Of a stretch of DNA of 64,000 nucleotides, positions 16,739 through 25,718 are shown one piece after another. The translations under genes and the position numbers were made by a program. This DNA comes from Spirosoma arboris. Lineage in GTDB: Bacteria > Bacteroidota > Bacteroidia > Cytophagales > Spirosomataceae. The stretch's first letter is position 1. Each line of letters opens with the position of its first letter. Under the pieces are notes generated by a model. It made no database searches, was not told the DNA's origin, and saw only the letters and a program-made list of their open reading frames with translations. The DNA lies in assembly GCF_009754945.1 (NCBI RefSeq), contig NZ_WPIN01000015.1:124001-188000 (forward strand), in the 5' to 3' direction.

Positions 16739-18691
16739 ATGAAAAGTCAACTTATTAGCCTGATAGCACTCTGGTTTAATCTATCTGCTGCGGTATGTGC
16801 GCAGACAATCTCAAAGCAACCTGCCAATACGGTCGAATGGCCAGCCTACGGGAATGATGTGGGTGGTATGCGGTTTTCGCCCCTCACGCAAATTAATCCA
16901 ACAAACGTAAAGCAATTAGCTGTAGCCTGGACGTTCCGAACGGGCGAATTAGAACAATATAAAGGCACCTCTGCAGAAGAAAAAGCCGCTTTCGAAGCGA
17001 CGCCCATTATGGTTGATGGAACGCTTTTTTTTAGCACACCCACTTCACGGGTTTTTGCGATTGATGCAGCTACCGGTCAGAAAAAATGGGATTATAACCC
17101 CGACGTTTACTTGCGCCAGGATTTATCAGAACTTACGTCGAGAGGGGTTTCGGTCTGGCCTTTACCCAATGATAAAAGCGCTTCAACGGGAGCTTCCAAA
17201 CGTATTTTCGTGGCTACTATCGACGGCCGACTAATTGCCCTAGATGCGCTTACCGGTAAGCCCATTTCGACCTTCGGAAAAACGGGAAGTGTGGATTTAC
17301 GGTCGGGAGTTGGTAATATCAGCGTTACGTCTCCACCGGCCGTCATTGGCAATACCATCGTTGTCGGTTCGTCAATGGGCGATAATCAGCGATTCAATTA
17401 CGATCGGGGAGTGGTACGGGCTTATGATGCGGTAACAGGAGCATTGCGCTGGAGCTGGGACCCTATTCCCCGTGTAAAAGGAGATGCTGGTTTCGAGACC
17501 TGGAAAGGGCCAAATGCCAATCAAACAGGAGCTGCTAATGCCTGGTCTATTATTTCTGCCGACCCCGAGCGGGATTTAGTGTTTATCCCAACTACTAGCC
17601 CCAGCCCGGATTATTACGGGGGCGAACGACTGGGAAAGAATTTATTCGCCAGTTCAATCGTCGCCATTCGAGCTTCGACGGGGAAAGTCGTCTGGAGTTT
17701 TCAGACGGTTCACCACGATTTGTGGGATTATGACAATGCCTCACAACCGTTGTTGCTTCCGTTTACACTCAATGGCAAAACCGTGCCTGCAGTAGCTGTT
17801 GGCACCAAGATGGGCTTTGTATTTATTCTGAATCGGGAAACAGGCGTGCCGTTGTTGCCAGTTGAGGAGCGACCTGTACCTAAATCGACGGTTCCGGGCG
17901 AAGAAGCGTTCCCTACGCAACCCTTTCCGGCAACACTACCAGCACTTGGCCTGCAAAAAGCAGAAGCCTGGGGCATGACTCCTGCCGATAAAGCTGTTGC
18001 CCAAAAGCGGATGGATGGCCTTCTCTACGAAGGAATTTATACACCGCCGTCACTTCAGGGAAGTCTCATGACACCGGGTAACGTGGGGGGGATTCACTGG
18101 GGTGGTATGTGCTATGATCCAGGATCGGGCCTGCTGATCACCAATGTTAACCGCATGGCAGCTGTTATTCGGTTGTTGGCCCGGGAGAAGTTAGCCGAAT
18201 CGGTGAAAAATGATCAGGATTTACTGCGCGCAGAAACGGGGATGCAGTCAGGAACGCCCTACGTACTAAAACGAAGTTATATGTTCATGAGAGATGAGCG
18301 GGGTATTCAGATGCAAACCCCACCGCCCTGGGGAACGCTGGCGGCTATTAATCTCCGAAAAGGAACGCTGGAATGGGAGGTGCCTTTAGGCTACATGATG
18401 GATATTGCAAAATACCCGCAAGCTAAACAATGGGGTTCGTTAAATTTCGGAGGAGCAATTACTACTGCCGGTGAGCTTGTATTTGTTGCAGCCAGTTTAG
18501 ATGGCCATTTGCGAGCTTTTAAAACCCAGGATGGCAGTCTTCAATGGGAAGTCGCACTCCCTGCAGGAGGACAGGCTACGCCGATGACATACCAGGTAAA
18601 TGGGCAACAATACGTTGTGATTGCTGCTGGTGGACACGGTAAACTGGGCACGAAACTGGGCGATTACATGGTAGCATATCGGTTACCTTGA
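16739..18691 (+). CDS. Secreted PQQ-type quinoprotein dehydrogenase
   Basis: An eight-bladed beta-propeller quinoprotein with signal peptide MKSQLISLIALWFNLSAAVCA (cleaved before QT). The family start EWPAYGNDVGGMRFSPLTQI and repeated blade motifs (AIDAATGQKKWDY, ALDALTGKPISTFG, AYDAVTGALRWSWD, AIRASTGKVVWSFQ) are clear, as are HHDLWDYDNASQP and the C-terminal AFKTQDGSLQWEVALPAGG. It probably oxidises a sugar or alcohol in the periplasm. The 651-residue form has no fused cytochrome domain. ATG at 16739 gives the signal peptide; the upstream ATG at 16649 adds a non-signal extension. Confidence 0.87.
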   Translation: MKSQLISLIALWFNLSAAVCAQTISKQPANTVEWPAYGNDVGGMRFSPLTQINPTNVKQLAVAWTFRTGELEQYKGTSAEEKAAFEATPIMVDGTLFFSTPTSRVFAIDAATGQKKWDYNPDVYLRQDLSELTSRGVSVWPLPNDKSASTGASKRIFVATIDGRLIALDALTGKPISTFGKTGSVDLRSGVGNISVTSPPAVIGNTIVVGSSMGDNQRFNYDRGVVRAYDAVTGALRWSWDPIPRVKGDAGFETWKGPNANQTGAANAWSIISADPERDLVFIPTTSPSPDYYGGERLGKNLFASSIVAIRASTGKVVWSFQTVHHDLWDYDNASQPLLLPFTLNGKTVPAVAVGTKMGFVFILNRETGVPLLPVEERPVPKSTVPGEEAFPTQPFPATLPALGLQKAEAWGMTPADKAVAQKRMDGLLYEGIYTPPSLQGSLMTPGNVGGIHWGGMCYDPGSGLLITNVNRMAAVIRLLAREKLAESVKNDQDLLRAETGMQSGTPYVLKRSYMFMRDERGIQMQTPPPWGTLAAINLRKGTLEWEVPLGYMMDIAKYPQAKQWGSLNFGGAITTAGELVFVAASLDGHLRAFKTQDGSLQWEVALPAGGQATPMTYQVNGQQYVVIAAGGHGKLGTKLGDYMVAYRLP

Positions 18692-18723
18692 TTTTAACGA
18701 GAATCCCGCTTTACATGGGTGTG

Positions 18724-18755
18724 CATCCAGCCAATTTCCAGGCTGGATGTTTTTG
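18724..18755 (+). terminator. Rho-independent terminator of the PQQ dehydrogenase gene
   Basis: CATCCAGCC (18724-18732) pairs with GGCTGGATG (18741-18749), then TTTTTG. The T-run also supplies the -33 TTTG of the bioB promoter. Confidence 0.88.
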
Positions 18756-18781
18756 TTTCTGCTCACCCGGTTCTATTTTTG
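18752..18781 (+). promoter_or_regulatory. Bacteroidota promoter of bioB
   Basis: TTTG (18752-18755), 18 bases, then TATTTTTG (18774-18781): both elements match consensus. The leader would be about 28 bases. Confidence 0.65.
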
Positions 18782-18815
18782 ACCCACTTACTACATTAAC
18801 CATTTACCCAGCGCT

Positions 18816-19811
18816 ATGCTTCGTACCGATTGGACCCGTGCTGAAATCGCCGAAATTTATAATTCACCCGTTTTAGATCTGATGTATCGGGCCGCCACCG
18901 TACATCGCCAGCACCACGACCCGCAGGAGGTGCAGGTTTGTACGCTACTTTCGGTCAAGACGGGCGGTTGTCCCGAAGACTGTGCCTATTGTCCACAGGC
19001 AGCACGCTACCATACTGCCGTCAAAGTGCACAAACTGATGGAGGTCAACGAAGTATTGACGGCTGCACAACGCGCTAAAGATACTGGTAGCACACGTTTC
19101 TGCATGGGTGCCGCCTGGCGTGAAGTGCGTGACAATAGTGATTTCGATAAGGTACTTGATATGGTACAGGGTGTAAACGAAATGGGCCTCGAAGTTTGCT
19201 GTACACTGGGCATGCTTACCGAAAGTCAGGCCCAGAAGCTAAAAGACGCTGGCTTGTATGCCTATAATCATAATCTTGATACGAGTGAAGAATTCTACGG
19301 AGACATCATCAGTACTCGCACTTACGACGATCGTCTAGACACCCTTGGTCATGCCCGCAAAGCTGGAATCTCAGTGTGTTCGGGTGGGATTATCGGCATG
19401 GGTGAGTCCGATCAGGACCGAATTGGCATGCTGCACACGCTGGCGACCTTACCACAACACCCAGAGTCGGTTCCAGTAAATGCGCTTGTTCCGGTAGAAG
19501 GAACGCCATTGGAAGACCAGCCACGAGTATCGGTCTGGGAAATGATTCGGATGATTGCCACGGCTCGTATCATCATGCCGAAGGCAATGGTTCGGCTTTC
19601 GGCCGGGCGGGTTCGAATGAATACTGAAGAGCAAGCCCTGTGCTTCCTGGCAGGTGCCAACTCGATTTTCGCTGGCGACAAATTACTGACAACGCCCAAC
19701 CCCGACGTTGATACCGACCAACAATTATTTCAGACACTAAATATCCGGCCGCGTAAAGCATTCAAAGACGCGACGCAACCTGCCGTTGTGTTCGAGCAGA
19801 TACCGGTTTGA
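18816..19811 (+). CDS. bioB: Biotin synthase
   Basis: Radical-SAM enzyme inserting sulfur into dethiobiotin. The cluster motif is CPEDCAYCPQ (three Cys), preceded by LLSVKTGG. Further family blocks are RFCMGAAWRE (Cys ligand of the second cluster region), YNHNLDTS, CSGGIIGMGE and RLSAGRVRMN with the Arg ligand of the 2Fe-2S cluster. 331 residues, normal. It stands alone here without other bio genes, with its own promoter, and is followed by the RAYT hairpin. Confidence 0.96.
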   Translation: MLRTDWTRAEIAEIYNSPVLDLMYRAATVHRQHHDPQEVQVCTLLSVKTGGCPEDCAYCPQAARYHTAVKVHKLMEVNEVLTAAQRAKDTGSTRFCMGAAWREVRDNSDFDKVLDMVQGVNEMGLEVCCTLGMLTESQAQKLKDAGLYAYNHNLDTSEEFYGDIISTRTYDDRLDTLGHARKAGISVCSGGIIGMGESDQDRIGMLHTLATLPQHPESVPVNALVPVEGTPLEDQPRVSVWEMIRMIATARIIMPKAMVRLSAGRVRMNTEEQALCFLAGANSIFAGDKLLTTPNPDVDTDQQLFQTLNIRPRKAFKDATQPAVVFEQIPV

Positions 19812-19852
19812 GATGTAACTAAAATAAGTTGACTTTTATTTAGGAAGTACGT

Positions 19853-19937
19853 CAAAGTAGCGATTGATATACCCGTATACCCGTGCCACGGTTCCAAACC
19901 GTGGCACGGGTATACGGGTATATCAATCGCTACTTTG
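19853..19937. repeat. Left REP-like hairpin beside the RAYT gene (41-bp arms)
   Basis: Arms 19853-19893 and 19897-19937 are perfect reverse complements with a 3-base loop. The tip is GTGCCACGGTT-CCA-AACCGTGGCAC. The same tip occurs in the hairpin on the other side of the transposase gene, while the outer stems differ. Confidence 0.92.
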
Positions 19938-19963
19938 TATTAAACTCATAACTATTTGTAGGC

Positions 19964-20557
19964 GTGCAATTCAGAGAAGATAAACTTTATCATGTTTATA
20001 ACAGGGGGAATAATCAGCAACATATTTTCTTTAAGCCGGAGAATTATATTTTCTTTCTCAGGAAAGTTCGACAATATGTTAGGCCTAAATGCAACCTACT
20101 TGCCTATTGTTTAATGCCTAATCATTTTCACTTTCTTCTACAGGCGACATCAGATTCCGTATTGACGAAGCAGGGCCAACTCATCACTCAGACTGAATTA
20201 AGTGATGGTTTTAGGCAATTATTGAGTAGTTACGCACAGGCGATCAATAAACAGGAAAACCGTACAGGATCATTATTTGCACAGAATACAAAAGCAAAAC
20301 TCGTTGGTTGCCATGAAACAAAAATTGACTATAGTTTGAGTTGCCTAAATTACATTCATCAGAATCCTGTGCAGGCTAGCCTTGTTCAAGTACTAAAGGA
20401 TTGGCCGTATTCTTCTTTTCCTGACTATGCTAATTTCCGGAATGGCACATTGTGCTCAAAGGATATAGCCTACCAACTTATTGATGCTGATTGGATAAAT
20501 TTTATCCAGTTTTCGAGTGGATTACTTCCTGAAGACATTGCTGTTCAGTTATATTAA
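19964..20557 (+). mobile_element. REP-associated tyrosine transposase (RAYT, Y1/IS200-like)
   Basis: A 197-residue protein of the Y1 transposase superfamily in its single-copy RAYT form. Visible are KLYHVYNRGNN at the N-terminus, the metal-binding HUH motif in YCLMPNHFHFLLQ, LNYIHQNPVQASLV and the terminal WPYSSFPDYANF block that holds the nucleophile Tyr region. The start is GTG at 19964; the conserved block begins immediately after. RAYTs are domesticated relatives of IS200 transposases that are linked to REP hairpins. Here the gene is enclosed by two long hairpins sharing one tip sequence, which fits exactly. Function in the cell is unknown. Confidence 0.9.
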
Positions 20558-20582
20558 TCATTGAGACGGGAAGCACCAAGAG

Positions 20583-20663
20583 CCTAAAAAAAGGGGAGTC
20601 GAAAATAGCTGTGCCACGGTTTTAAACCGTGGCACAGCTATTTTCGACTCCCCTTTTTTTAGG
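20583..20663. repeat. Right REP-like hairpin beside the RAYT gene (40-bp arms)
   Basis: Arms 20583-20622 and 20624-20663 are perfect reverse complements. The tip GTGCCACGGTTTTAAACCGTGGCAC matches the left hairpin except at the loop; the outer part (AAAAAAAGGGGAGTCG) is new. With seven T at the 3' end it could also terminate transcription on either strand. Confidence 0.92.
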
Positions 20664-20678
20664 AAAATTCATTATCAA

Positions 20679-21443
20679 TTATAATCGCCGTATATATTCT
20701 TTCTCGGCAATTTTTTCGATCAGCACTTCGACTAAGCTTTGTGCTTGTTCTTTCTTCACTTCGGCTTTGCCTTTTGTTTCAACCGTTACATTAATAATGT
20801 GGTTGTTGTAAAGAGCGTGCATGGCACCGGTGGTGGCATCCCAAACCGCTTTATCGCCCACGTTTGGAACAGCCTCGTAATGACCTGAACTAACGGCTGG
20901 TTCTGTAAGATGAGGAGTTGCCGCCGTTATACCACCATGCTTTGGTTGGTTGTCGTCGGTTGAGTGATGTTCGGTAGCCTCTTCATCACTTACGATTGCT
21001 TCTGGGCTGGTTCCTTCTGAGCTATTGACCGTTTCGGATTCAGGAGCTTCAACCACTGGCGCTGAGGCCATAGCTGGCTTGTTCTGATACATCTTATTGA
21101 AAAGATATTCAGCCTGATAAACAGACGGATAAGGTTTGGCGCCACCAAAAGAAACAAGAACTTTATTGCCTTCCCAGGCAAATTCACAACCGTTGTGCTC
21201 GTGGGCTTCTTCTAATTCTGTTTTCTCGCCTAAATTAAATGTGCTGCGAACATACTCTTCGCCCAAAATATTACAAGGTTCGTCGTAACCGAAATCGACA
21301 GAGAGTGCAGTGACACCTGCGGGTCTTTTGGCCAGAATAGGACTGGCATCCATTTGGCTGGCTGGATCAGCAGTGTCAGAACCGGGGTTACTGCAGGCTA
21401 AACAAAGTACGGGAAAGGCCAGTAGTAGCGATTTGATTTTCAT
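20679..21443 (-). CDS. Lipoprotein of unknown function
   Basis: 254 residues with a lipoprotein signal: MKIKSLLLAFPVLCLACSNPG, lipobox Cys at residue 17. The first 120 residues contain a compact domain with DEPCNILGEEYVRSTF and NGCEFAWEGNKVLVSFGG; a low-complexity acidic/His segment follows (about 125-175), then a C-terminal domain with AVWDATTGAMHALYNNHIINVTVE. No family recognised. It is probably anchored in the outer or inner membrane. A possible -7 element on this strand (CAAAATTA on the + strand, 21463-21470) lies 20 bases upstream. Confidence 0.75.
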   Translation of the reverse strand: MKIKSLLLAFPVLCLACSNPGSDTADPASQMDASPILAKRPAGVTALSVDFGYDEPCNILGEEYVRSTFNLGEKTELEEAHEHNGCEFAWEGNKVLVSFGGAKPYPSVYQAEYLFNKMYQNKPAMASAPVVEAPESETVNSSEGTSPEAIVSDEEATEHHSTDDNQPKHGGITAATPHLTEPAVSSGHYEAVPNVGDKAVWDATTGAMHALYNNHIINVTVETKGKAEVKKEQAQSLVEVLIEKIAEKEYIRRL

Positions 21444-21702
21444 GGTCTATTTGGAGAAAAGCCAAAATTAGCGTTTTCTTAAATACCATTTTAGTCCGTC
21501 CGATGTTTTTGCATGATTTGAAAAGGGTCTACAGCATCCTTGAATTAGGCAACAGTACAATTTTTGAATGATTTAAGCAGATCTTAATGCTGACCAAGTG
21601 AACGACAAGATTTAAGAGAGCAGATAGTCTTGAGAGGCTACCGGCGGGTTTTCGTTTGCTTCAGAGTAGGTAATCAGGTTAAAAAGATCAGCTTTCGTTA
21701 TG

Positions 21703-21710
21703 TAGTTTTG
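21703..21710 (+). promoter_or_regulatory. Bacteroidota -7 element of lpxH
   Basis: TAGTTTTG matches TAnnTTTG 20 bases before the ATG at 21731. No TTTG is seen at the -33 position. The rest of the 287-base divergent gap 21444-21730 shows no gene. Confidence 0.45.
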
Positions 21711-21730
21711 CGGCTGAATAAACTGTATCT

Positions 21731-22507
21731 ATGTCCGAAATCGAATCCATTCCCCTTGCTTCTGGTCGAAAAGCTTATTTCGCTTCTGATTTTCATTTAG
21801 GGACTCCCTCGCATAAAGAGAGCCGCGACCGAGAGCGAATTATTGTTAGCTGGCTTGACACAATCCGGGCAGATGCCGAGGTGATTTTTCTGGTCGGTGA
21901 CGTATTCGATTTCTGGTTCGAATACAAGCGTAGCATTCCTAAAGGATTCGTTCGATTACAGGGAAAACTCGCTGAGTTTACCGATGCGGGTATCCGTATC
22001 ATACTCTTCACGGGTAATCATGATATGTGGATGAACGATTACTTCACGCAGGAAATGGGAATTCCTGTCTATCGGGAACCACGTCGCTATATCATCGGTG
22101 AGAAACGATTTTTTATTGGCCACGGAGATGGCCTTGGTCCCGGTGATTTCGTTTACAAACGCCTGAAAACGGTCTTTGAAAGTGGATTAGCCCGGCAATT
22201 GTTTCGCTGGTTACATCCTGATCTAGGTATTGGCATGGCTCACGCATGGTCGCGTCGGAGCCGCATTAGCAACCTAAAAAGAGGAGAAGAGCACTTTCTG
22301 GGTGAAAAAAAGGAATGGCTTTGGCAATACTGCCAGGAGGTAGAAGCCGGAACGCACCACGATTATTATATTTTTGGCCATCGCCACATACCACTTGATC
22401 TTGCCGTAACACCTACCAGCCGATATATTAACCTCGGCGAATGGGTGTTCGCAAAAACGTATGGTGTTTTTGATGGAACGACAATGGCGCTTCAGGAATG
22501 GAAGTAG
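21731..22507 (+). CDS. lpxH: UDP-2,3-diacylglucosamine diphosphatase
   Basis: Calcineurin-like phosphoesterase of lipid A synthesis that releases lipid X from UDP-2,3-diacylglucosamine at the inner membrane. Metal-binding motifs in order: ASDFHLG, VGDVFDFWFEY, TGNHDMWM, GHGDGLGPGDFVYK and FGHRHIPLD. The GDVFDFWFEY pattern is typical of LpxH/LpxH2 rather than of other phosphoesterases. 258 residues, normal length. Confidence 0.88.
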   Translation: MSEIESIPLASGRKAYFASDFHLGTPSHKESRDRERIIVSWLDTIRADAEVIFLVGDVFDFWFEYKRSIPKGFVRLQGKLAEFTDAGIRIILFTGNHDMWMNDYFTQEMGIPVYREPRRYIIGEKRFFIGHGDGLGPGDFVYKRLKTVFESGLARQLFRWLHPDLGIGMAHAWSRRSRISNLKRGEEHFLGEKKEWLWQYCQEVEAGTHHDYYIFGHRHIPLDLAVTPTSRYINLGEWVFAKTYGVFDGTTMALQEWK

Positions 22508-22522
22508 AAACTATTCGAAGCA

Positions 22523-23254
22523 TTAATTGTTAGCGTCCTGTAAAATATCCTTTCGGGATACGTTTTCACGAGGGGCTTTGTTGATTTCACTGCGCCACTC
22601 TTTATTTTTCAGGTCTCCACGCTTAACTGAGCGGATAAAGTTGGCCCAGGCGAAGGGATTGGTGAAGGCAAAAGTGGGCGTTGCGCTACGGCCAATAATG
22701 GACTCTCGGCCAAAGAACTGTTGGTTAACAAAGTTTTGGTGATTGGCCAGTGCACCCATTGGCATGGTAGCTGCCTGACGCATAATCGCCACTGGGTCCA
22801 TATTTTTGGCTAAGTTCTCCCGCTCTTTCTCGTCGGGGAGTTTCAGATTGACGAAAGCCTCCTTGAACAATTCTTCCGTTGCATACGGATAAACCTTCAC
22901 TTCGGCCAGCGTTTTAACATCTTCCTGCAACGCTACTACGGCTGAATACGTAAGGTCAGTTATTCGGCGGGGAATAATGTGGTATTGCGTACGGAAGCCA
23001 ACATAGCTGAAAATGACACTGTCACCCGGAAAAACTGGCAACGCAAAATAGCCATTGGGAGCAGCTAAAACCCCTTTTCCCGCTTTCGGAATATAAATGT
23101 AGGCGCCAGGCAACGCATCGTTCGTTTTACCACCCGTGATAAAACCTGTAAACGTTATCTGTCGGTCCTGCCCTTGCGCCCGTACGGTCGTAAAGAGCCC
23201 CGCCAAGGCAGACAACACCAGAATAGATATCAATAACGTCAACGACTTCTTCAT
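22523..23254 (-). CDS. Secreted protein with CarboxypepD_reg-like domain
   Basis: A 243-residue protein with signal peptide ending VRAQGQ (cleavage after about residue 26). Residues 33-115 form a carboxypeptidase-regulatory-like beta-sandwich (FTGFITGGKTNDALPGAYI, GYFALPVFPGDSVIFSYVGF), as found at the start of Bacteroidota TonB-dependent receptors but here without any barrel. The remaining 120 residues are helical and charged and not recognised. Likely periplasmic or surface-exposed; role unknown. It converges with lpxH (gap of 15 bases). Confidence 0.8.
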   Translation of the reverse strand: MKKSLTLLISILVLSALAGLFTTVRAQGQDRQITFTGFITGGKTNDALPGAYIYIPKAGKGVLAAPNGYFALPVFPGDSVIFSYVGFRTQYHIIPRRITDLTYSAVVALQEDVKTLAEVKVYPYATEELFKEAFVNLKLPDEKERENLAKNMDPVAIMRQAATMPMGALANHQNFVNQQFFGRESIIGRSATPTFAFTNPFAWANFIRSVKRGDLKNKEWRSEINKAPRENVSRKDILQDANN

Positions 23255-23521
23255 AGACCTACAATCTAAACTACAAAGTAAACGAGTAAAAGGCAGTATA
23301 TGGTTTCGACTACCCGAATTTTAAGAAAGAATTAGAGCGGATACCCTGTCAAATTTAAGCATTATGACTGGAAGATAACCCTGTGGAGATTCTATTTAAG
23401 GTAATTTAAGACAGTATAATCTAACTTTTGAGAGACTAATCGGGAATGATGTAGGAATGAAACAGGCTGCTAAAAAGCCGTAAAACGCTAGTATTCAAAC
23501 AGGATAAACCTGTTCCCAGAA

Positions 23522-24355
23522 TCACGCAAACAGTTTTAGAAAGGTGATAATAAACGGTGCCGCCAACAATAGACCGTCGAAGCGATCCAGAAAACCTCCA
23601 TGCCCCGGAATACTACTGCCTGAGTCCTTAATCGCGATGCTTCGCTTAAACAACGACTCGACCAGATCGCCATAGGTACCCGTCACGACAATGATGCCAC
23701 CAACGCAATACCATTGCCAGGGTCGCAGTTCGGGCGCCCAAAATGTTAAGCCCAACGCTATCAGGCCAGCCGCTGCTGCCCCGCCAATACTGCCTTCCCA
23801 CGATTTCTTGGGTGAAACCCGCTCAAAAAGCTTCCGACGACCGAATTTAGTGCCTGCAAAATAAGCCCCAATATCACTGGCCCACAGCAACAGCAGGCAA
23901 CCTGTAATAATAGCCGGGTGATAAGTGCCTCCTTGTAAGGCTAAAATGATCAATAAGGCAAAGGGCATAGCCACATAAATAATTCCCAGAAACGTAAAGC
24001 CGATATTGGTAAATGGCTTCATGTCTTTCTTTTTGTAGAGCTTAATCAGGAAAATCATCGATGAGGCTGGGCAAATAAGAAAGTAACTGCCAGTGCCGAT
24101 CTGATCGGTTTCAACAAAATAGGCTAGTATACAGATCATACAGCCAACGACCGTGCCATAGGCTGTAAGTGGTTCAAAACCATCGAGACCGAGTAGACGG
24201 TAAAATTCGCGCTGGGTGAGTGCACTGACCACGCAGAACAGCAGTGCAAACGTCCAGGCATCATACCAGATCATAAACAGAATAAAAGGAACACCCGCTA
24301 CAGCCGCAATGACTCGCTGCTGCAGGTTCGATAAGTTAGCTAAACGTTGCTTCAT
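23522..24355 (-). CDS. cdsA: Phosphatidate cytidylyltransferase (CDP-diglyceride synthase)
   Basis: Inner-membrane enzyme making CDP-diacylglycerol from phosphatidate and CTP, the branch point of phospholipid synthesis. About eight membrane helices. The CTP_transf_1 signature is intact near the C-terminus: GDLVESLFKRSIAIKDSG then PGHGGFLDRFDGLL; earlier blocks are SDIGAYFAGTKFGRRKL and SPKKSWEGSIGG. 277 residues, normal. It overlaps the upstream DUF2007 gene by 20 bases, so the two are cotranscribed, probably together with the CPBP protease gene. Confidence 0.93.
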   Translation of the reverse strand: MKQRLANLSNLQQRVIAAVAGVPFILFMIWYDAWTFALLFCVVSALTQREFYRLLGLDGFEPLTAYGTVVGCMICILAYFVETDQIGTGSYFLICPASSMIFLIKLYKKKDMKPFTNIGFTFLGIIYVAMPFALLIILALQGGTYHPAIITGCLLLLWASDIGAYFAGTKFGRRKLFERVSPKKSWEGSIGGAAAAGLIALGLTFWAPELRPWQWYCVGGIIVVTGTYGDLVESLFKRSIAIKDSGSSIPGHGGFLDRFDGLLLAAPFIITFLKLFA

Positions 24356-24554
24356 TTTCCAGGATTACTTTGGCCAGAACCGCGTCTTTGGCCAGCACAT
24401 GAACCTCGCTCTTTCCCCCTCCTATACTGGGGTAACTGCTACTTTGTTTATTAATAACTACGGCCGGAATATCATGTTCCTGCAATAGGGCTTTCGCCAG
24501 TTCGGCCCGATGGGGCAGGGGTGAAGTATAAATTGATTCCCAGGTTTCCGTCAT
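24336..24554 (-). CDS. DUF2007 domain protein (putative signal-transducing protein)
   Basis: A 72-residue protein of the DUF2007 type: a start like WESIYTSPLPHRAELAKALL followed by HDIPAVVINKQSS and EVHVLAKDAVLAKVIL. Such small ACT-like proteins are widespread in Bacteroidota, and their ligand is unknown. It overlaps the start of cdsA and lies 33 bases after the CPBP protease gene, giving a three-gene envelope-related operon. Confidence 0.8.
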   Translation of the reverse strand: MTETWESIYTSPLPHRAELAKALLQEHDIPAVVINKQSSSYPSIGGGKSEVHVLAKDAVLAKVILENEATFS

Positions 24555-24587
24555 TGCGTTTTTTGTGTAGAGACCGACTTGCAGGTT

Positions 24588-25529
24588 CTACGTAGGTCGA
24601 TTAATCTGCTTAAAATAATATAATAGCCCCGCTGTAATCCCGAAAGCCATCATTGATCCCAGAATTGGCACTGACTCAGTGCTTTCAATATCCATAGAGG
24701 TTATTTCTGTCTGGTGCAAATAGACCATCAATACCGTAAATCCATTATTAACGAAGTGAGCCAGAATTGAAACCCACAGATTGCCGGACCATAAATAGAG
24801 ATAACCGAATAATGCACCAAGTAGCATTCGGGGGAAAAAACCCAGAAACTGTACATGTATAGCACTAAATAGGGCAGCCGCCAGCCAAATGCCCACATGA
24901 GCATTACCTGTCCAATAGCTAAAATTGCGTTGTAGGATTCCCCGGAACAGGGTTTCTTCGCCAATAGCAGGAATAATAGCAATTACAACAACCGCTACCA
25001 GCAGTTGACCCGTTGTTTGAAAGGAGGTTAGATACTTAGTAAGACCTGCCAGTTTTTGTTCCTGATCGCGCATCCATTGCTCAATGGGAGCTAAGGTTTC
25101 GGGAAGGTGCAAATTCTGATTCCATTCGATAATCAGACCATCGAAGGGCATAAAAGCAATGACGATAAGAGCCACTAAACTAAAACCGGCTACTGCCGAA
25201 ACAGGTCGGGGGTTGAATTGGCCCCATGTTCGACGTTCGATGGTATACCAATAAACCAGAGCTGGGAGAAAAAATGTACCAAGGTGATTAATTGCCTGAA
25301 GTAGCATAAGCTCATACCAGTTGGTAGGCGCGCCAGTGGGGTTAATGGCCAGTTCTTTCAGGTATGCCTGGATTTCGGTAAAGTCCATTCCTTTACTCAA
25401 GCCCAGAATGCCGAGTAAAAGATAAGTACTTACAACGCCCCCTATAAGTATAAAACCAACAAGCATGGTCAGCCCTCCGATTGTAGGTGGGCGTGAATGG
25501 GACGCTTCTTGGAAGTGGACTGGTTGCAT
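24588..25529 (-). CDS. CPBP family intramembrane glutamic protease
   Basis: Polytopic membrane protein of the CAAX protease / bacteriocin-processing (CPBP, ABI) family. The three motifs are present: EETLFRGILQRNF, FSAIHVQFLGFFPRMLLGALFGYLY and SILAHFVNNG, with the catalytic Glu pair, Arg and two His. ATG at 25529 (MQPVHFQEAS) is preferred; a GTG at 25550 would add seven residues. About 313 residues. First gene of an operon with the DUF2007 gene and cdsA. It is the last host gene before the prophage. Confidence 0.88.
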   Translation of the reverse strand: MQPVHFQEASHSRPPTIGGLTMLVGFILIGGVVSTYLLLGILGLSKGMDFTEIQAYLKELAINPTGAPTNWYELMLLQAINHLGTFFLPALVYWYTIERRTWGQFNPRPVSAVAGFSLVALIVIAFMPFDGLIIEWNQNLHLPETLAPIEQWMRDQEQKLAGLTKYLTSFQTTGQLLVAVVVIAIIPAIGEETLFRGILQRNFSYWTGNAHVGIWLAAALFSAIHVQFLGFFPRMLLGALFGYLYLWSGNLWVSILAHFVNNGFTVLMVYLHQTEITSMDIESTESVPILGSMMAFGITAGLLYYFKQINRPT

Positions 25530-25704
25530 ATTTCCTGTAAATATATGCACTAGCGATTAGTTTTGTATGTGATATTTGCAAAACACACGAATTTAACTAA
25601 AAATCGCCGTTTTCGCTGTGTATTGCTCCCTTTCAATTGTATCTGATTTCTATTCATTTTCGGTAATTTCATTAAAAATATTTCAGTAACGTTTCAGTCA
25701 GAGT

Positions 25705-25712
25705 TATCTTTG
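25705..25712 (+). promoter_or_regulatory. -7 element of the integrase gene, close to the start codon
   Basis: TATCTTTG matches TAnnTTTG and ends six bases before the ATG at 25719, so the integrase mRNA is predicted to be leaderless or nearly so. TTTC at 25681-25684 is a poor -33. Confidence 0.45.
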
Positions 25713-25718
25713 TAGGCA

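Noticed and set aside
25530..25718. Left attachment site of the prophage
   Set aside because: No tRNA or obvious direct repeat is visible, and the right end is outside the window, so no repeat pair can be tested.
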